From an uncultured Bacteroidales bacterium (lineage in GTDB: Bacteria > Bacteroidota > Bacteroidia > Bacteroidales > FEN-979): a stretch of DNA of 64,000 nt. The translations under genes were made by a program, and so were the position numbers. This document shows positions 9,479-18,510 of the stretch, one piece after another (the first letter of the stretch is position 1; each line of letters starts with the position of its first letter). The notes beneath the pieces were generated by a model. The model was not told where the DNA came from, searched no databases, and saw only the letters and a program-made list of their open reading frames with translations. The stretch lies in contig CAIWXI010000098.1 in the NCBI GenBank assembly GCA_903916595.1, positions 62,001-126,000 on the forward strand, in the 5' to 3' direction.

Positions 9479-12463
9479 ATGAAGAAACGTGTACTTTGGT
9501 TGCGTTATCTGATTCTTTTCTTCGCCCTGGCATCAGCTTCGATAGCTAATGCCCAGGAGATCACGGTTTCGGGTAAAGTGACAGATGCGACGGATGGAAG
9601 TTTACTTCCGGGGGTGACTATCGCTGTTAAAAACACTACAACGGGTACGGTTACCGACGCTGACGGAAAATTTTCCATCAAGGTGAAAAAGGATGCAGTG
9701 CTTGTTTTTTCCTATGTCGGTTATCAGGCGCAGGAAATCACAGTCACCGAACAGAAGAATCTCGAAATTTCTCTTTCGGTAGGCACTAAAAGTCTTAATG
9801 AAATAGTGGTGATTGGATACGGCTCGGTGAAAAAGCAGGATGCTACCGGGGCTGTTGCCGCCATCAGCCAGAAAGATTTTAACCTTGGCGCTATTTCATC
9901 TCCACAGCAACTGATTGTTGGTAAAATTGCCGGCGTTCAGGTTACCACTACCGGTGGTGCTCCGGGCGGCGACGCTATCATCCGTATCAGGGGCGGTTCT
10001 TCAATCAATGCAAACAATGATCCTTTACTCGTTGTTGATGGTGTTGCCATCGATAATGCTTCTACTTCAGGCGCCCGCAGTACGCTGGGTATGCTGAACC
10101 CGGATGACATAGAGACCTATACCATTTTGAAAGATGCTTCCGCTACAGCTATTTACGGTTCGCGTGCATCCAACGGGGTTATCATCATCACCACGAAAAA
10201 AGGGGTTGCAGGCACAAAGAAAGTCGGTGTTGAATACTCAGGCAATTTATCGGTATACACTGTTCCTAAGATGATCAGTGTATATAACGGCGATGATTTC
10301 CGCACATTAGCCAGAACACGTTATCCGGGCCGTCAGGATGTTGATACTCTTTTAGGCAAGGAAAGCACCGATTGGCAAAAACAAATCTACAGAACTGCTG
10401 TGGGAACCGATCAGAACCTTGCTATCACAGGGGCTATCGCTACCATGCCTTATCGTTTATCGCTGGGTTATTATTACCAGGATGGTACCTTAAAGACCGA
10501 TAATATGCGTAGGACCACCGTGGGCTTAAATCTGAATCCGACGTTTTTCAAGAATTACCTCAAGCTGACGGTTAACGCGAAGTACATGTTTGAAAAAAAC
10601 AGGTTTGCCGACCAGTCTGCAATCGGGGATGCTGTTTCTTTTGACCCGACACAGGCTGTAACGGCCGGAGGAAAATATGGTTTGTATGGAGGCTACTGGG
10701 CCTGGCTGCAACCCAACAATACTCCTGTTACCCAGGCAACAACCAACCCTCTTGCAAGGCTTGAGCTTACTAAAAATACATCTTCGGTAAACAGGTTCCT
10801 TGGGAATGCAATGATCGATTATAAACTGCATTTTTTTCCAGACCTGAGGGTTAACCTTAACCTCGGTATGGATTATTCATGGAGCAAGGGGAATAATTAT
10901 GTTCCGACCTGGGCAACATGGCAGTACACCAACAAGGGCGTAAACAGCACTTACGATCAGACCAAAAAGAACAGCCTGCTCGACTTTTATCTAAATTATG
11001 TAAAAGAAGTGAAGAGCATTGCCAGCAAATTCGATGTGATGGCCGGTTATTCATGGCAGCATTTCTGGGTCAACAATAATAATTACAATAGCAATGTGCC
11101 TCATGATTCAGCACATGTCGACACGGTTATCGTGAAACAGGAGATGTATCTCGTGTCGTTTTACGGCCGTTTCAATTATTCTTTCAAAAACAGGTATCTG
11201 TTAACAGCGACACTTCGTGATGACGGTTCATCGAGATTTTCAAAGAGCACCCGCTGGGGTCTTTTCCCCTCGGTTGCACTCGGATGGAAGATCAACGAAG
11301 AAAAGTTCCTCAGGGATTCCAAAGTTGTTTCACAGCTGAAGCTCAGGATGGGCTGGGGGCAGACCGGTCAGCAGGATATTTCGAGCAACTGGTATCCTTA
11401 CATGCCTATTTATACGCTGGGCGACGGTTACTCAATGTATCAGTTTGGTAATTCATGGTACCGCACATTGCGCCCCGATGCTTATGATCCCAATATCAAA
11501 TGGGAGACAACCACAACGTGGAACGTCGGTATCGACATGGGCTTCCTTAAAGACAGGATCACTGCTTCGGTCGATTATTACTATAAAAACACCAACGACA
11601 TGCTGAACTTCATTCCTGTACCTGCAGGGACCAACCTTTCAAATTACGTTTGGACCAACGTAGGGAGCATGAATAACAAGGGTTTTGAATTCACACTGGA
11701 TGTGAAACCCATTGTGAATAAAAACTGGACCTGGGATATCGGTTTCAATGCCACTACATACCAGAACAAGATCACAAAACTCAACATCTCCGATGACCCC
11801 AGCTATCCCGGTATTATGGTGGGTGGTATCAGCGGCGGTGTTGGTAATACCGTGCAGATACAGAGAGTTGGAAATCCCATCAATTCATTCTACGTTTTCC
11901 AGCAGGTGTACGATGCCAGCGGGAATCCAGTAGAAGGATTGTACGTTGACAGGAATGGCGACGGCAAGATCACCGACGCTGACAGGTATTGTGATCATAG
12001 CCCGAATCCAGACTTTACTTTTGGATTGAACACCAGGCTTGACTATAAAAAATGGTCTTTAGCAGCCAGCGGCCACGCCAACTTCGGCAATTACATGTAC
12101 AATAACGTGGAAGCCAACAGGGGGGTGTATGCCAATATCTTCCGCCCTGAAGGACCCTATCTCGGCAACGTTGCCACCTCAGTTACAAATACTGGCTTCG
12201 TGAATCAGCAGTACCTGTCGGACTACTATGTACAGGCTGCTTCCTTTTTTAAGCTGGATTACCTCTCCCTGGCCTATAATTTCGGGAACCTTGTAAAGAA
12301 CACACTGAATCTCCGTATTTCATTCACGGTAAACAACGTGTTCACGATCACCAACTACAAGGGTCTTGATCCTGAAGTGAACCTCGGTTCAAGCTTAGGT
12401 ATAGATAATAATATGTATCCGAGATCCAGGGTGTATGTTCTGGGTGTTAATCTATCGTTGTAA
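9479..12463 (+). CDS. susC: SusC/RagA-family TonB-dependent outer-membrane transporter
   Basis: 994 residues, the usual SusC length. Signal peptide (MKKRVLWLRYLILFFALASASIANAQ), then a carboxypeptidase-regulatory-like domain (about 30-115, VSGKVTDATDGSLLPGVTI), a TonB-box-like LNEIVVIGYGS, the plug (GGAPGGDAIIRIRGGSSI, VDGVAIDN, SATAIYGSRASNGVIIITTKKG) and a 22-strand-type barrel ending in the aromatic-flanked YVLGVNLSL. It imports oligosaccharides across the outer membrane using TonB energy, with SusD as the lid. It is first in a susC-susD-susE operon (17- and 21-bp gaps). The neighbouring amylases make starch-derived maltooligosaccharides the likely substrate. Confidence 0.96.
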   Translation: MKKRVLWLRYLILFFALASASIANAQEITVSGKVTDATDGSLLPGVTIAVKNTTTGTVTDADGKFSIKVKKDAVLVFSYVGYQAQEITVTEQKNLEISLSVGTKSLNEIVVIGYGSVKKQDATGAVAAISQKDFNLGAISSPQQLIVGKIAGVQVTTTGGAPGGDAIIRIRGGSSINANNDPLLVVDGVAIDNASTSGARSTLGMLNPDDIETYTILKDASATAIYGSRASNGVIIITTKKGVAGTKKVGVEYSGNLSVYTVPKMISVYNGDDFRTLARTRYPGRQDVDTLLGKESTDWQKQIYRTAVGTDQNLAITGAIATMPYRLSLGYYYQDGTLKTDNMRRTTVGLNLNPTFFKNYLKLTVNAKYMFEKNRFADQSAIGDAVSFDPTQAVTAGGKYGLYGGYWAWLQPNNTPVTQATTNPLARLELTKNTSSVNRFLGNAMIDYKLHFFPDLRVNLNLGMDYSWSKGNNYVPTWATWQYTNKGVNSTYDQTKKNSLLDFYLNYVKEVKSIASKFDVMAGYSWQHFWVNNNNYNSNVPHDSAHVDTVIVKQEMYLVSFYGRFNYSFKNRYLLTATLRDDGSSRFSKSTRWGLFPSVALGWKINEEKFLRDSKVVSQLKLRMGWGQTGQQDISSNWYPYMPIYTLGDGYSMYQFGNSWYRTLRPDAYDPNIKWETTTTWNVGIDMGFLKDRITASVDYYYKNTNDMLNFIPVPAGTNLSNYVWTNVGSMNNKGFEFTLDVKPIVNKNWTWDIGFNATTYQNKITKLNISDDPSYPGIMVGGISGGVGNTVQIQRVGNPINSFYVFQQVYDASGNPVEGLYVDRNGDGKITDADRYCDHSPNPDFTFGLNTRLDYKKWSLAASGHANFGNYMYNNVEANRGVYANIFRPEGPYLGNVATSVTNTGFVNQQYLSDYYVQAASFFKLDYLSLAYNFGNLVKNTLNLRISFTVNNVFTITNYKGLDPEVNLGSSLGIDNNMYPRSRVYVLGVNLSL

Positions 12464-12480
12464 CGCAAAAACTTAGAAAA

Positions 12481-14673
12481 ATGAAACGAATATTTAAAAT
12501 AACATTCATTATAACAGCATTAGGGCTGTTTTTAGCCTCCTGCACTAAGGATCTGAACACTTTACCGATCAATCCGAAGTCATTGCTCCCGGCCAATGTA
12601 TATACATCAGCAGCAGGGTACAAGCAGGTACTGGCAAAATGCTATGCAGGCCTTTCAGTATCGGGCCAGCAGGGCCCCGCAGGGAATCCCGATATCGCCG
12701 GGATCGATGAAGGGTTCGGCGAATATCTCCGTGGCTACTGGTATCACCAGGAGCTTACTACCGACGAAGCCTTGATTGGATGGAATGACCAGACGATCAA
12801 GAATTTCCATTTCCAGACCTGGGGCTCAGGCGATGTGTTTATTGCAGCTATGTATTACAGGATTTTTTATCAGATAAGCCTTTGCAATGAGTTCATCAGA
12901 GAGTCGCAGGACAGCAAACTTGACGAGCGCGGAATCACTGGACAGGACAAAGTAAATGTTCAGATGTTTCGTACAGAAGCCCGTTACCTGAGAGCGTTAA
13001 GTTATTACCATGCACTTGACCTCTTTGCCAATGTACCATTTGTAACTGAAGCCGATCCTCCCGGTAAATTTTTCCCTCAGCAGATAAACCGTGCAGATCT
13101 CTTCAAATACATAGAAAATGAACTTCTGGCGATAGCACCTTCAATGGTTGCAGCAAGAGCAAATGAATACGGCCGTGCAGACCAGGGCGCTGGCTGGATG
13201 CTGTTAGCCAAACTGTATCTCAATGCAGAAGTTTATACCGGCACTCAGAGGTATACCGATTGTCTTACCTACTGCAATAATGTTATTAATGCAGGGTACA
13301 CTCTTGAGCCCAAGTACAAGGATCTTTTCCTGGCCGATAACTATAGAAGCCAGGAGATCATTTTCCCTATCGAATTCAATGGCAACACAACCCGTACCTG
13401 GGGTGGAACGACCTTCATTATTTGTGCAGGCGTTGGTGGCAGCATGGTTCCTGCAGCCTCCGGGATTGCCGGTGGCTGGGGCGGAACACGTACAACAAGA
13501 CCGATCGTGGAGCTGTTTTATCCTAATATCAAAGACGGTTTGTACCAATCACCCACCCCCCCCAAGAATACGAATGCATATCCAATCCTGAATTGCCCGG
13601 GATCATACCAGGGCTGGAATCCGGCCGATCCGAACAATGTTGTGGCTTCAGTGGCAAGCGATGGTAAATATGAAGGATATCTGTATTTCAAAAGTTCGAA
13701 TGTGGAGTTTAAATTTGCTGCAGGTTCATGGGCGGTTAACTGGGGTGACGGTGGAAATGGAACCCTGCTTCATGGCGGAGCAAATATTAAAGTTCCGACT
13801 CCTGGTTATTTTAAAGTCAATTGCGATACAGTTGGCAGTACTTTCACAGTTGTCAAAACTGAATGGGGGCTGATCGGAGATGCTACTCCGGGCGGCTGGG
13901 ATACAGATACGCCCATGGCTTATGATACCACTACCAAGACATGGACTGTTACAGTCGATCTCAAGGGAGGAAAAACCTTTAAATTCCGCGCAAACAGCAG
14001 CTGGGATATAAATTATGGAGGAGAAAACGGCATCCTCACCGCTGGTGGCGCAAACATCAGTATTCCCGAAGATGGCAGTTATCTCATTACGATGAAACTC
14101 GGTTGTCCAGACTATACTTATTCCGTGTTCAGGTACAGCTATGACAGAAGGGCTATGTTCTGGAGCGACGGGCAGTCACTCGACATCAACGATGTTGCAG
14201 TGTTCACCGATGGATATGCTGTTAACAAGTTCAAGAACATCAATAGCGACGGGTCTCCCGGATCTAACCTTACATATTGTGATCCAGACTTCCCGCTGTT
14301 CAGGCTTGGCGATGTCTATCTGATGTATGCCGAAGCTGTCCTCAGGGGCGGTGGTGGCGGAAGTCAGGCTCAGGCTCTCAACTATGTTAACGCGCTGCGT
14401 TTAAGGGCATGGGGCGATGAGAAGGGTTACATTACTGCTGCTGACCTGACCCTGCTCTTTATTCTTGGAGAAAGAGGTCGCGAACTATACTGGGAAGGTC
14501 ACCGCAGAACCGACCTGATCCGTTACGGCATGTTCACTACAGGCGATTATGCCTGGCCATGGAAAGGCGGGATAAAAGAGGGTATCAAAACACAAAGTTT
14601 TTATAACATCTTCCCCATCCCTTCATCCGACGTATCTGCAAATCCCAATCTCAGACAAAATACCGGATATTAA
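12481..14673 (+). CDS. susD: SusD-like glycan-binding lipoprotein with two inserted SusE-type starch-binding modules
   Basis: 730 residues, against about 500-580 for normal SusD proteins. Lipoprotein signal (LGLFLASC), then the SusD helical scaffold: residues 20-350 (RTEARYLRALSYYHALDLFANVPFV is the TPR-like hallmark) and 550-730 (RAMFWSDGQ, DFPLFRLGDVYLMYAEA, ERGRELYWEGHRRTDLIRYG). Between them, residues about 367-548 form two tandem modules (PGSYQGWNP ... GGANIK; IGDATPGGWD ... KFRAN) that match the C-terminal half of the downstream SusE almost end to end. The reading frame is intact and the SusD halves join naturally without the insert. It should cap SusC and bind starch at the cell surface, with extra binding sites. 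Confidence 0.95.
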   Translation: MKRIFKITFIITALGLFLASCTKDLNTLPINPKSLLPANVYTSAAGYKQVLAKCYAGLSVSGQQGPAGNPDIAGIDEGFGEYLRGYWYHQELTTDEALIGWNDQTIKNFHFQTWGSGDVFIAAMYYRIFYQISLCNEFIRESQDSKLDERGITGQDKVNVQMFRTEARYLRALSYYHALDLFANVPFVTEADPPGKFFPQQINRADLFKYIENELLAIAPSMVAARANEYGRADQGAGWMLLAKLYLNAEVYTGTQRYTDCLTYCNNVINAGYTLEPKYKDLFLADNYRSQEIIFPIEFNGNTTRTWGGTTFIICAGVGGSMVPAASGIAGGWGGTRTTRPIVELFYPNIKDGLYQSPTPPKNTNAYPILNCPGSYQGWNPADPNNVVASVASDGKYEGYLYFKSSNVEFKFAAGSWAVNWGDGGNGTLLHGGANIKVPTPGYFKVNCDTVGSTFTVVKTEWGLIGDATPGGWDTDTPMAYDTTTKTWTVTVDLKGGKTFKFRANSSWDINYGGENGILTAGGANISIPEDGSYLITMKLGCPDYTYSVFRYSYDRRAMFWSDGQSLDINDVAVFTDGYAVNKFKNINSDGSPGSNLTYCDPDFPLFRLGDVYLMYAEAVLRGGGGGSQAQALNYVNALRLRAWGDEKGYITAADLTLLFILGERGRELYWEGHRRTDLIRYGMFTTGDYAWPWKGGIKEGIKTQSFYNIFPIPSSDVSANPNLRQNTGY
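13579..14124 (+). repeat. SusE-type tandem starch-binding modules inserted in susD (paralogous to 15163-15732)
   Basis: Encodes SusD residues 367-548. By eye I count about 100 identities over roughly 185 aligned positions with SusE residues 157-345, including identical PGSYQGWNP, GGANIK, IGDATPGGWD and KTWTVT. DNA is also similar locally (ctccgggcggctggga against ctccgggtggctggga). Confidence 0.9.
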
Positions 14674-14694
14674 TAAGTTTAAAATAGAGAAACT

Positions 14695-15732
14695 ATGAAA
14701 AAAATAACAATATTAATCCTGGTCCTTGGTCTGTTTAGCTTCCTTTCATGCACAAAGGATCAGACCAAAGCCACACTCAGCTCAAACCCGCAGGCTTCGG
14801 TGTTAAACCTGGCGAGCGGGTCTGTGGTGCTTCAGAAGGCTGATGCAGCAAAGCTAATTACATACAGATGGTCGAAATCAAATTTCGGCCAGGCTGTTGT
14901 CATTAACTATTTACTTCAGATGGATGATGCCGGAAATAATTTTAAGGCTGCCGTTACTGTCGGTCAGGTTAATAATCTGGATTCTTTGCAGGTTATAACC
15001 GCCGATCTGAACATGAAAGTCCTGGTGAAGGAGTTTGATCCTACGCAACCCGCACCAATCGCTCTTGAGTTCAGGATTCAGGCTGTGATCAATGCCAATG
15101 TGGATCCCCTGAATTCTGATCCGGTAGCAGTCTCCATCACTCCATACTTTGTGAAAATTGTTTATCCTTTGCTGGGTGTACCTGGAAGCTATCAGGGGTG
15201 GAATCCTGGAGATTCAATCACAACCATTGCTTCTTTGAAATCGAACGGACAATATGAAGGCTATATGTATTTCAACGCCGAAGCCGTGGAATTCAAATAT
15301 ACACAGGGTCCTTCATGGGACAACAACTGGGGTGATGATGGTGCTGATGGTACTCTTAATCCGGGCGGAGCTAACATCAAAGCCGGAGCAATGGGATACT
15401 ACAAACTGAACGTAGACCTTCCCGGTCTGACCCACAGGTTCCTTTTGACTAACTGGGCTGTTATTGGTGATGCAACTCCGGGTGGCTGGGATGCTGGTAC
15501 TCCTATGACTTATGATGAGACATCAAAGACGTGGACTGTAACTCTTGCTCTTACCCAGGCTAACATTAAGTTCCGTGCAAACGATTCATGGGATCTTAAC
15601 TATGGCGATACCGGAGGAGACGGGAATCTCGAAGAAAATGGTGATAATATTGCAGTGCCAGGCGCCGGCAATTATACTATTATCATGGATCTGAGCAAAC
15701 CGATATATAAATACAAACTGACGAAAAATTAG
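14695..15732 (+). CDS. susE: SusE-like starch-binding outer-membrane lipoprotein
   Basis: 345 residues. Lipoprotein signal (LGLFSFLSCTKD), an N-terminal SusE-type Ig-like domain (about 30-150: LNLASGSVVLQKADAAKLITYRW) and two starch-binding modules (about 157-250 and 251-345). It follows susD by 21 bp and is the last gene of the plus-strand operon before the terminator at 15754. In Bacteroides thetaiotaomicron SusE is a surface lipoprotein that binds maltooligosaccharides and assists the SusCD complex; the same role is inferred here. The C-terminal half is the apparent source, or sister copy, of the domains inserted in SusD. Confidence 0.93.
   Translation: MKKITILILVLGLFSFLSCTKDQTKATLSSNPQASVLNLASGSVVLQKADAAKLITYRWSKSNFGQAVVINYLLQMDDAGNNFKAAVTVGQVNNLDSLQVITADLNMKVLVKEFDPTQPAPIALEFRIQAVINANVDPLNSDPVAVSITPYFVKIVYPLLGVPGSYQGWNPGDSITTIASLKSNGQYEGYMYFNAEAVEFKYTQGPSWDNNWGDDGADGTLNPGGANIKAGAMGYYKLNVDLPGLTHRFLLTNWAVIGDATPGGWDAGTPMTYDETSKTWTVTLALTQANIKFRANDSWDLNYGDTGGDGNLEENGDNIAVPGAGNYTIIMDLSKPIYKYKLTKN
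15163..15732 (+). repeat. SusE C-terminal tandem starch-binding modules (paralogous to 13579-14124)
   Basis: Encodes SusE residues 157-345, the counterpart of the block inserted in SusD. The two copies lie about 1.6 kb apart in direct orientation. Confidence 0.9.
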
Positions 15733-15749
15733 GATTCATTTCCACTATA

Positions 15750-15785
15750 AAAAAAGCTGAACCATTAAGGTTCAGCTTTTTTTTT
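15750..15785. terminator. Bidirectional rho-independent terminator between susE and the GH13-esterase gene
   Basis: GCTGAACC (15756-15763), loop ATTAA, GGTTCAGC (15769-15776): a perfect 8-bp stem extended by A tracts on the left and T tracts on the right. It can terminate susCDE on the plus strand and the long minus-strand operon that converges on it. Confidence 0.92.
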
Positions 15786-15806
15786 GTAATGGAAATAAAT
15801 GTCGCT

Positions 15807-18509
15807 TTACTGTTTCACTGGCGTAAGCAGGAATTCGAGCGGGATATTCAGGCGTTTAGCCCATGACTTTTCCGAATGGTTCTCTCCTTTAAATTCCCTG
15901 CTCATCCAGCTTTCTGAAGTATAGCCTGAGGAGCTCATGATGGCATCGGCCTGGAGCTGGAAAGGTTTGTACATACTGTCGAGGGTCTGGTCACCGTAAT
16001 CGAAATAGATCTTGTGAGTGGAGGGATCTGGGAGGTGACGGCTCAGGTACTTCATAAAGGCATCAGGAATGGGGTTGTTCTGGGTAGTCCAGGTACCCGG
16101 CCAGTGAGTTGAGATGCAGGCAGCTCCTCCAAACACTTTGGGGTATTCGCAGATGGCATACATGCTGATCAACCCGCCCATGCTGGAACCGGCAATGAAC
16201 GTATTGCCCGGGTCGGGTAAAGTTGAGAAAGTGCTGTCGATAAATGGTTTCAGCTCTTTCACAAGAAATTTCAGGTAGAGGTCTGATTGCACATCAGCGG
16301 CAAAGAGTGACTGATCTTTGTTCCGCGTTGAGGAGTAGATTGCCTGTTGCTGTTCCAGGGTGAGAGATTCAAAAGGTTTCTGGGGAAAATACTCAGAATG
16401 CCTCATTTGGCCTCCGTTGGAAACACCCACCACGATACAGTCGCGAATCTTTTTCTGTTTTATCAGTAGTCCTGCTATTTCATCGACACACCATTCCTGG
16501 TGGTTCCATGTAGATGAGCTGTCGAAAAGCATCTGCCCATCATTCATATATAATACAGCATATTTTTTCGAAGGAGAATAGCCGTCGGGGAGCCAGATGT
16601 CGATATTCCTGGGAGCGACAAAGTCTGAAGGGAAGGCCTCAAAATGTCTTACCGAGCCTGATGAAACTTTTGCCGGCATCATAAGAATCATTCCGCTAAA
16701 GGGATTTAAAACAACGCTGTTTCCTTTGATCACCGTATTGCTAAGGATATCGGTGCAGCCTGAAATGCCGGGCATGATAAAGGTCTGAGGGTTTGAGCCT
16801 GCGTTGATCAGGACGATCATTTGAGAATTTTTATCAAATCGTTTATAAGCCAGTTTACTGCCATCCGCCATCAGAAATTCAAATTTCCCGCTGTTCAACA
16901 CAGTATGGGATTTTCGTATCCTGATCAGTTTTTTGTAAAAGTTAAACTGCTGCTGGTTGAAGCCGACCGAATCGTAGATTTTAAGCCCCGGCTGGTAGTT
17001 GTTCCTATATTCCGGATCAAATGAATATTCCTTCCACCACAAAGGTTTTCGGCAATCGGGATCATCTTCGCCCCACATGCCCATCTCTTCGCCGTTCCAG
17101 ATCTGGGGGGCGCCCACGGTCGTGAACAGCCATACAAGGTAAAGCCTCATACGTTTATACGTTTCAGCATCGGGTTTCCCGGTCCTGTATGAAGAGTCAT
17201 CCCGCGGAAGGGCATTGACCTTGTATTTGTTTGTGTTATAAAAATCGGTCAGCAGGCGTGGAGCGTCGTGGGAAGAAGAAACGTTCATCATGGCATAGAG
17301 ATTTTCGGGCCTCAGCCGGTTCCACTGTAGTTCGATGCTATCGCGGAATTGCTTTGCATCGATCGGGAACTTCGTTTTTGCGAAGAAATACCTTGCAGGA
17401 CGGTAAACCTGGTAAAACATCACGGCATCAAACACATCGCCTTTGGTGTAGGGCGCAGGATCCATAAGCACATCCGGCCATTTTTCCCACCATATCTCTC
17501 CGATCATGTAAGCATCGGGTTGGACCGAGATCACGAATTTTCTCCAGTCGCGCCAGAACACCATACCAATCTGGTCTGCCACATCCATCCTGAATCCATC
17601 AATTCCTTTCGTATTATCGCCATCCGAGGCCAGCCAGCGTTTGGTGACTGCGAAAATATGCTGCTTGGCCCCCGCGTTCAGATCTCCTTCATAAGGATGT
17701 CCGTATTCTCTTTTGGTTGTGATATTCACCTTTTTAAACTCCGGCAGACTTTCGATCCCGACCCAGCCGCGGTATTTGAATTCATTTTCAGGAGTGGCAG
17801 GATCGTCAAACGAAATGATGTCGTACCAGTCTTTATAAGCCGAGGCCGATTGTTTTTTGAGAATATCCTGCCAGGCCCAGAACATCACTCCGGTATGATT
17901 CCAGGAGAAATCGAGGATCACTTTCATACCCCGTTTATGAGCCTCTGCAACGACTTTTAGAAATAATTTGTCGGCGGATGTCCATTTCCATGTAGCCGTA
18001 TCGGCGGGGTTTTCAAGAGCGATGATGCGCTTGTCGCCTTCGGGGTCGGGACCGAAATTTACATCCACATGATGGTAGCTGCGGGCATCGTATTTATGCA
18101 GGGAAGGTGCGTCGTTGATGGGATTGATATACAGGGCTGTGATGCCCAGGTCTTTTAAATAATCAAGCTTGTCGAGGACCCCCTGAAGGTCGCCCCCGAA
18201 CCTTCGGTACTGAAGGTTATCCATAAAGGGCTTGCCCGTGGCTTTGGCCCAGTTTTCCTGTTCGAACCAGTTATGGGTCCAGGCTGTGACCGACCAGGCG
18301 GGAGGTGCGATCTGCCTGAGAGGAGGAATGTTGATCTCGTCTGGTTTGGGATCATTGGTTTTATCGCCGTTATTGAAACGTTCCACAAAGATCTGGTACC
18401 ACACGGCTGATTGTGCCCAAAAAGGGGGCTGATCAAAGGGTATTTTGGCGGTTTGAGGGTATGCAGCTGCCTGCCAGAGCAACAGCCCTGCAATAAGAAT
18501 TTTTTTCAT
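15807..18509 (-). CDS. Bifunctional GH13 amylase / CE1-like esterase fusion, exported
   Basis: 900 residues from ATG 18509. The ORF-track start is 19 codons upstream inside the previous gene; MKKILIAGLLLWQAAAYPQT is a proper signal peptide and starts 1 bp after the upstream TAA. The N-terminal 600 residues are a cyclomaltodextrinase-like GH13 enzyme: WYQIFVERFNNGD, region I DFSWNH, II GFRMDVAD (Asp309), III IGEIWWE (Glu338), IV SSHDAPR (Asp415). Residues about 630-900 are an esterase D/enterochelin-esterase-like alpha/beta hydrolase with nucleophile motif GSSMGG (Ser776) and a late histidine (ENHSEKSW, His878). Both active sites look intact. Last gene of the operon, ending at the shared terminator. 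Fusion implies coupled debranching/hydrolysis and deacylation, but the ester substrate is unknown. Confidence 0.93.
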   Translation of the reverse strand: MKKILIAGLLLWQAAAYPQTAKIPFDQPPFWAQSAVWYQIFVERFNNGDKTNDPKPDEINIPPLRQIAPPAWSVTAWTHNWFEQENWAKATGKPFMDNLQYRRFGGDLQGVLDKLDYLKDLGITALYINPINDAPSLHKYDARSYHHVDVNFGPDPEGDKRIIALENPADTATWKWTSADKLFLKVVAEAHKRGMKVILDFSWNHTGVMFWAWQDILKKQSASAYKDWYDIISFDDPATPENEFKYRGWVGIESLPEFKKVNITTKREYGHPYEGDLNAGAKQHIFAVTKRWLASDGDNTKGIDGFRMDVADQIGMVFWRDWRKFVISVQPDAYMIGEIWWEKWPDVLMDPAPYTKGDVFDAVMFYQVYRPARYFFAKTKFPIDAKQFRDSIELQWNRLRPENLYAMMNVSSSHDAPRLLTDFYNTNKYKVNALPRDDSSYRTGKPDAETYKRMRLYLVWLFTTVGAPQIWNGEEMGMWGEDDPDCRKPLWWKEYSFDPEYRNNYQPGLKIYDSVGFNQQQFNFYKKLIRIRKSHTVLNSGKFEFLMADGSKLAYKRFDKNSQMIVLINAGSNPQTFIMPGISGCTDILSNTVIKGNSVVLNPFSGMILMMPAKVSSGSVRHFEAFPSDFVAPRNIDIWLPDGYSPSKKYAVLYMNDGQMLFDSSSTWNHQEWCVDEIAGLLIKQKKIRDCIVVGVSNGGQMRHSEYFPQKPFESLTLEQQQAIYSSTRNKDQSLFAADVQSDLYLKFLVKELKPFIDSTFSTLPDPGNTFIAGSSMGGLISMYAICEYPKVFGGAACISTHWPGTWTTQNNPIPDAFMKYLSRHLPDPSTHKIYFDYGDQTLDSMYKPFQLQADAIMSSSGYTSESWMSREFKGENHSEKSWAKRLNIPLEFLLTPVKQ

Positions 18510-18510
18510 A

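Noticed and set aside
17349-17960. 203-aa plus-strand ORF
   Set aside because: Antisense to the GH13-esterase fusion, whose motifs are unmistakable.
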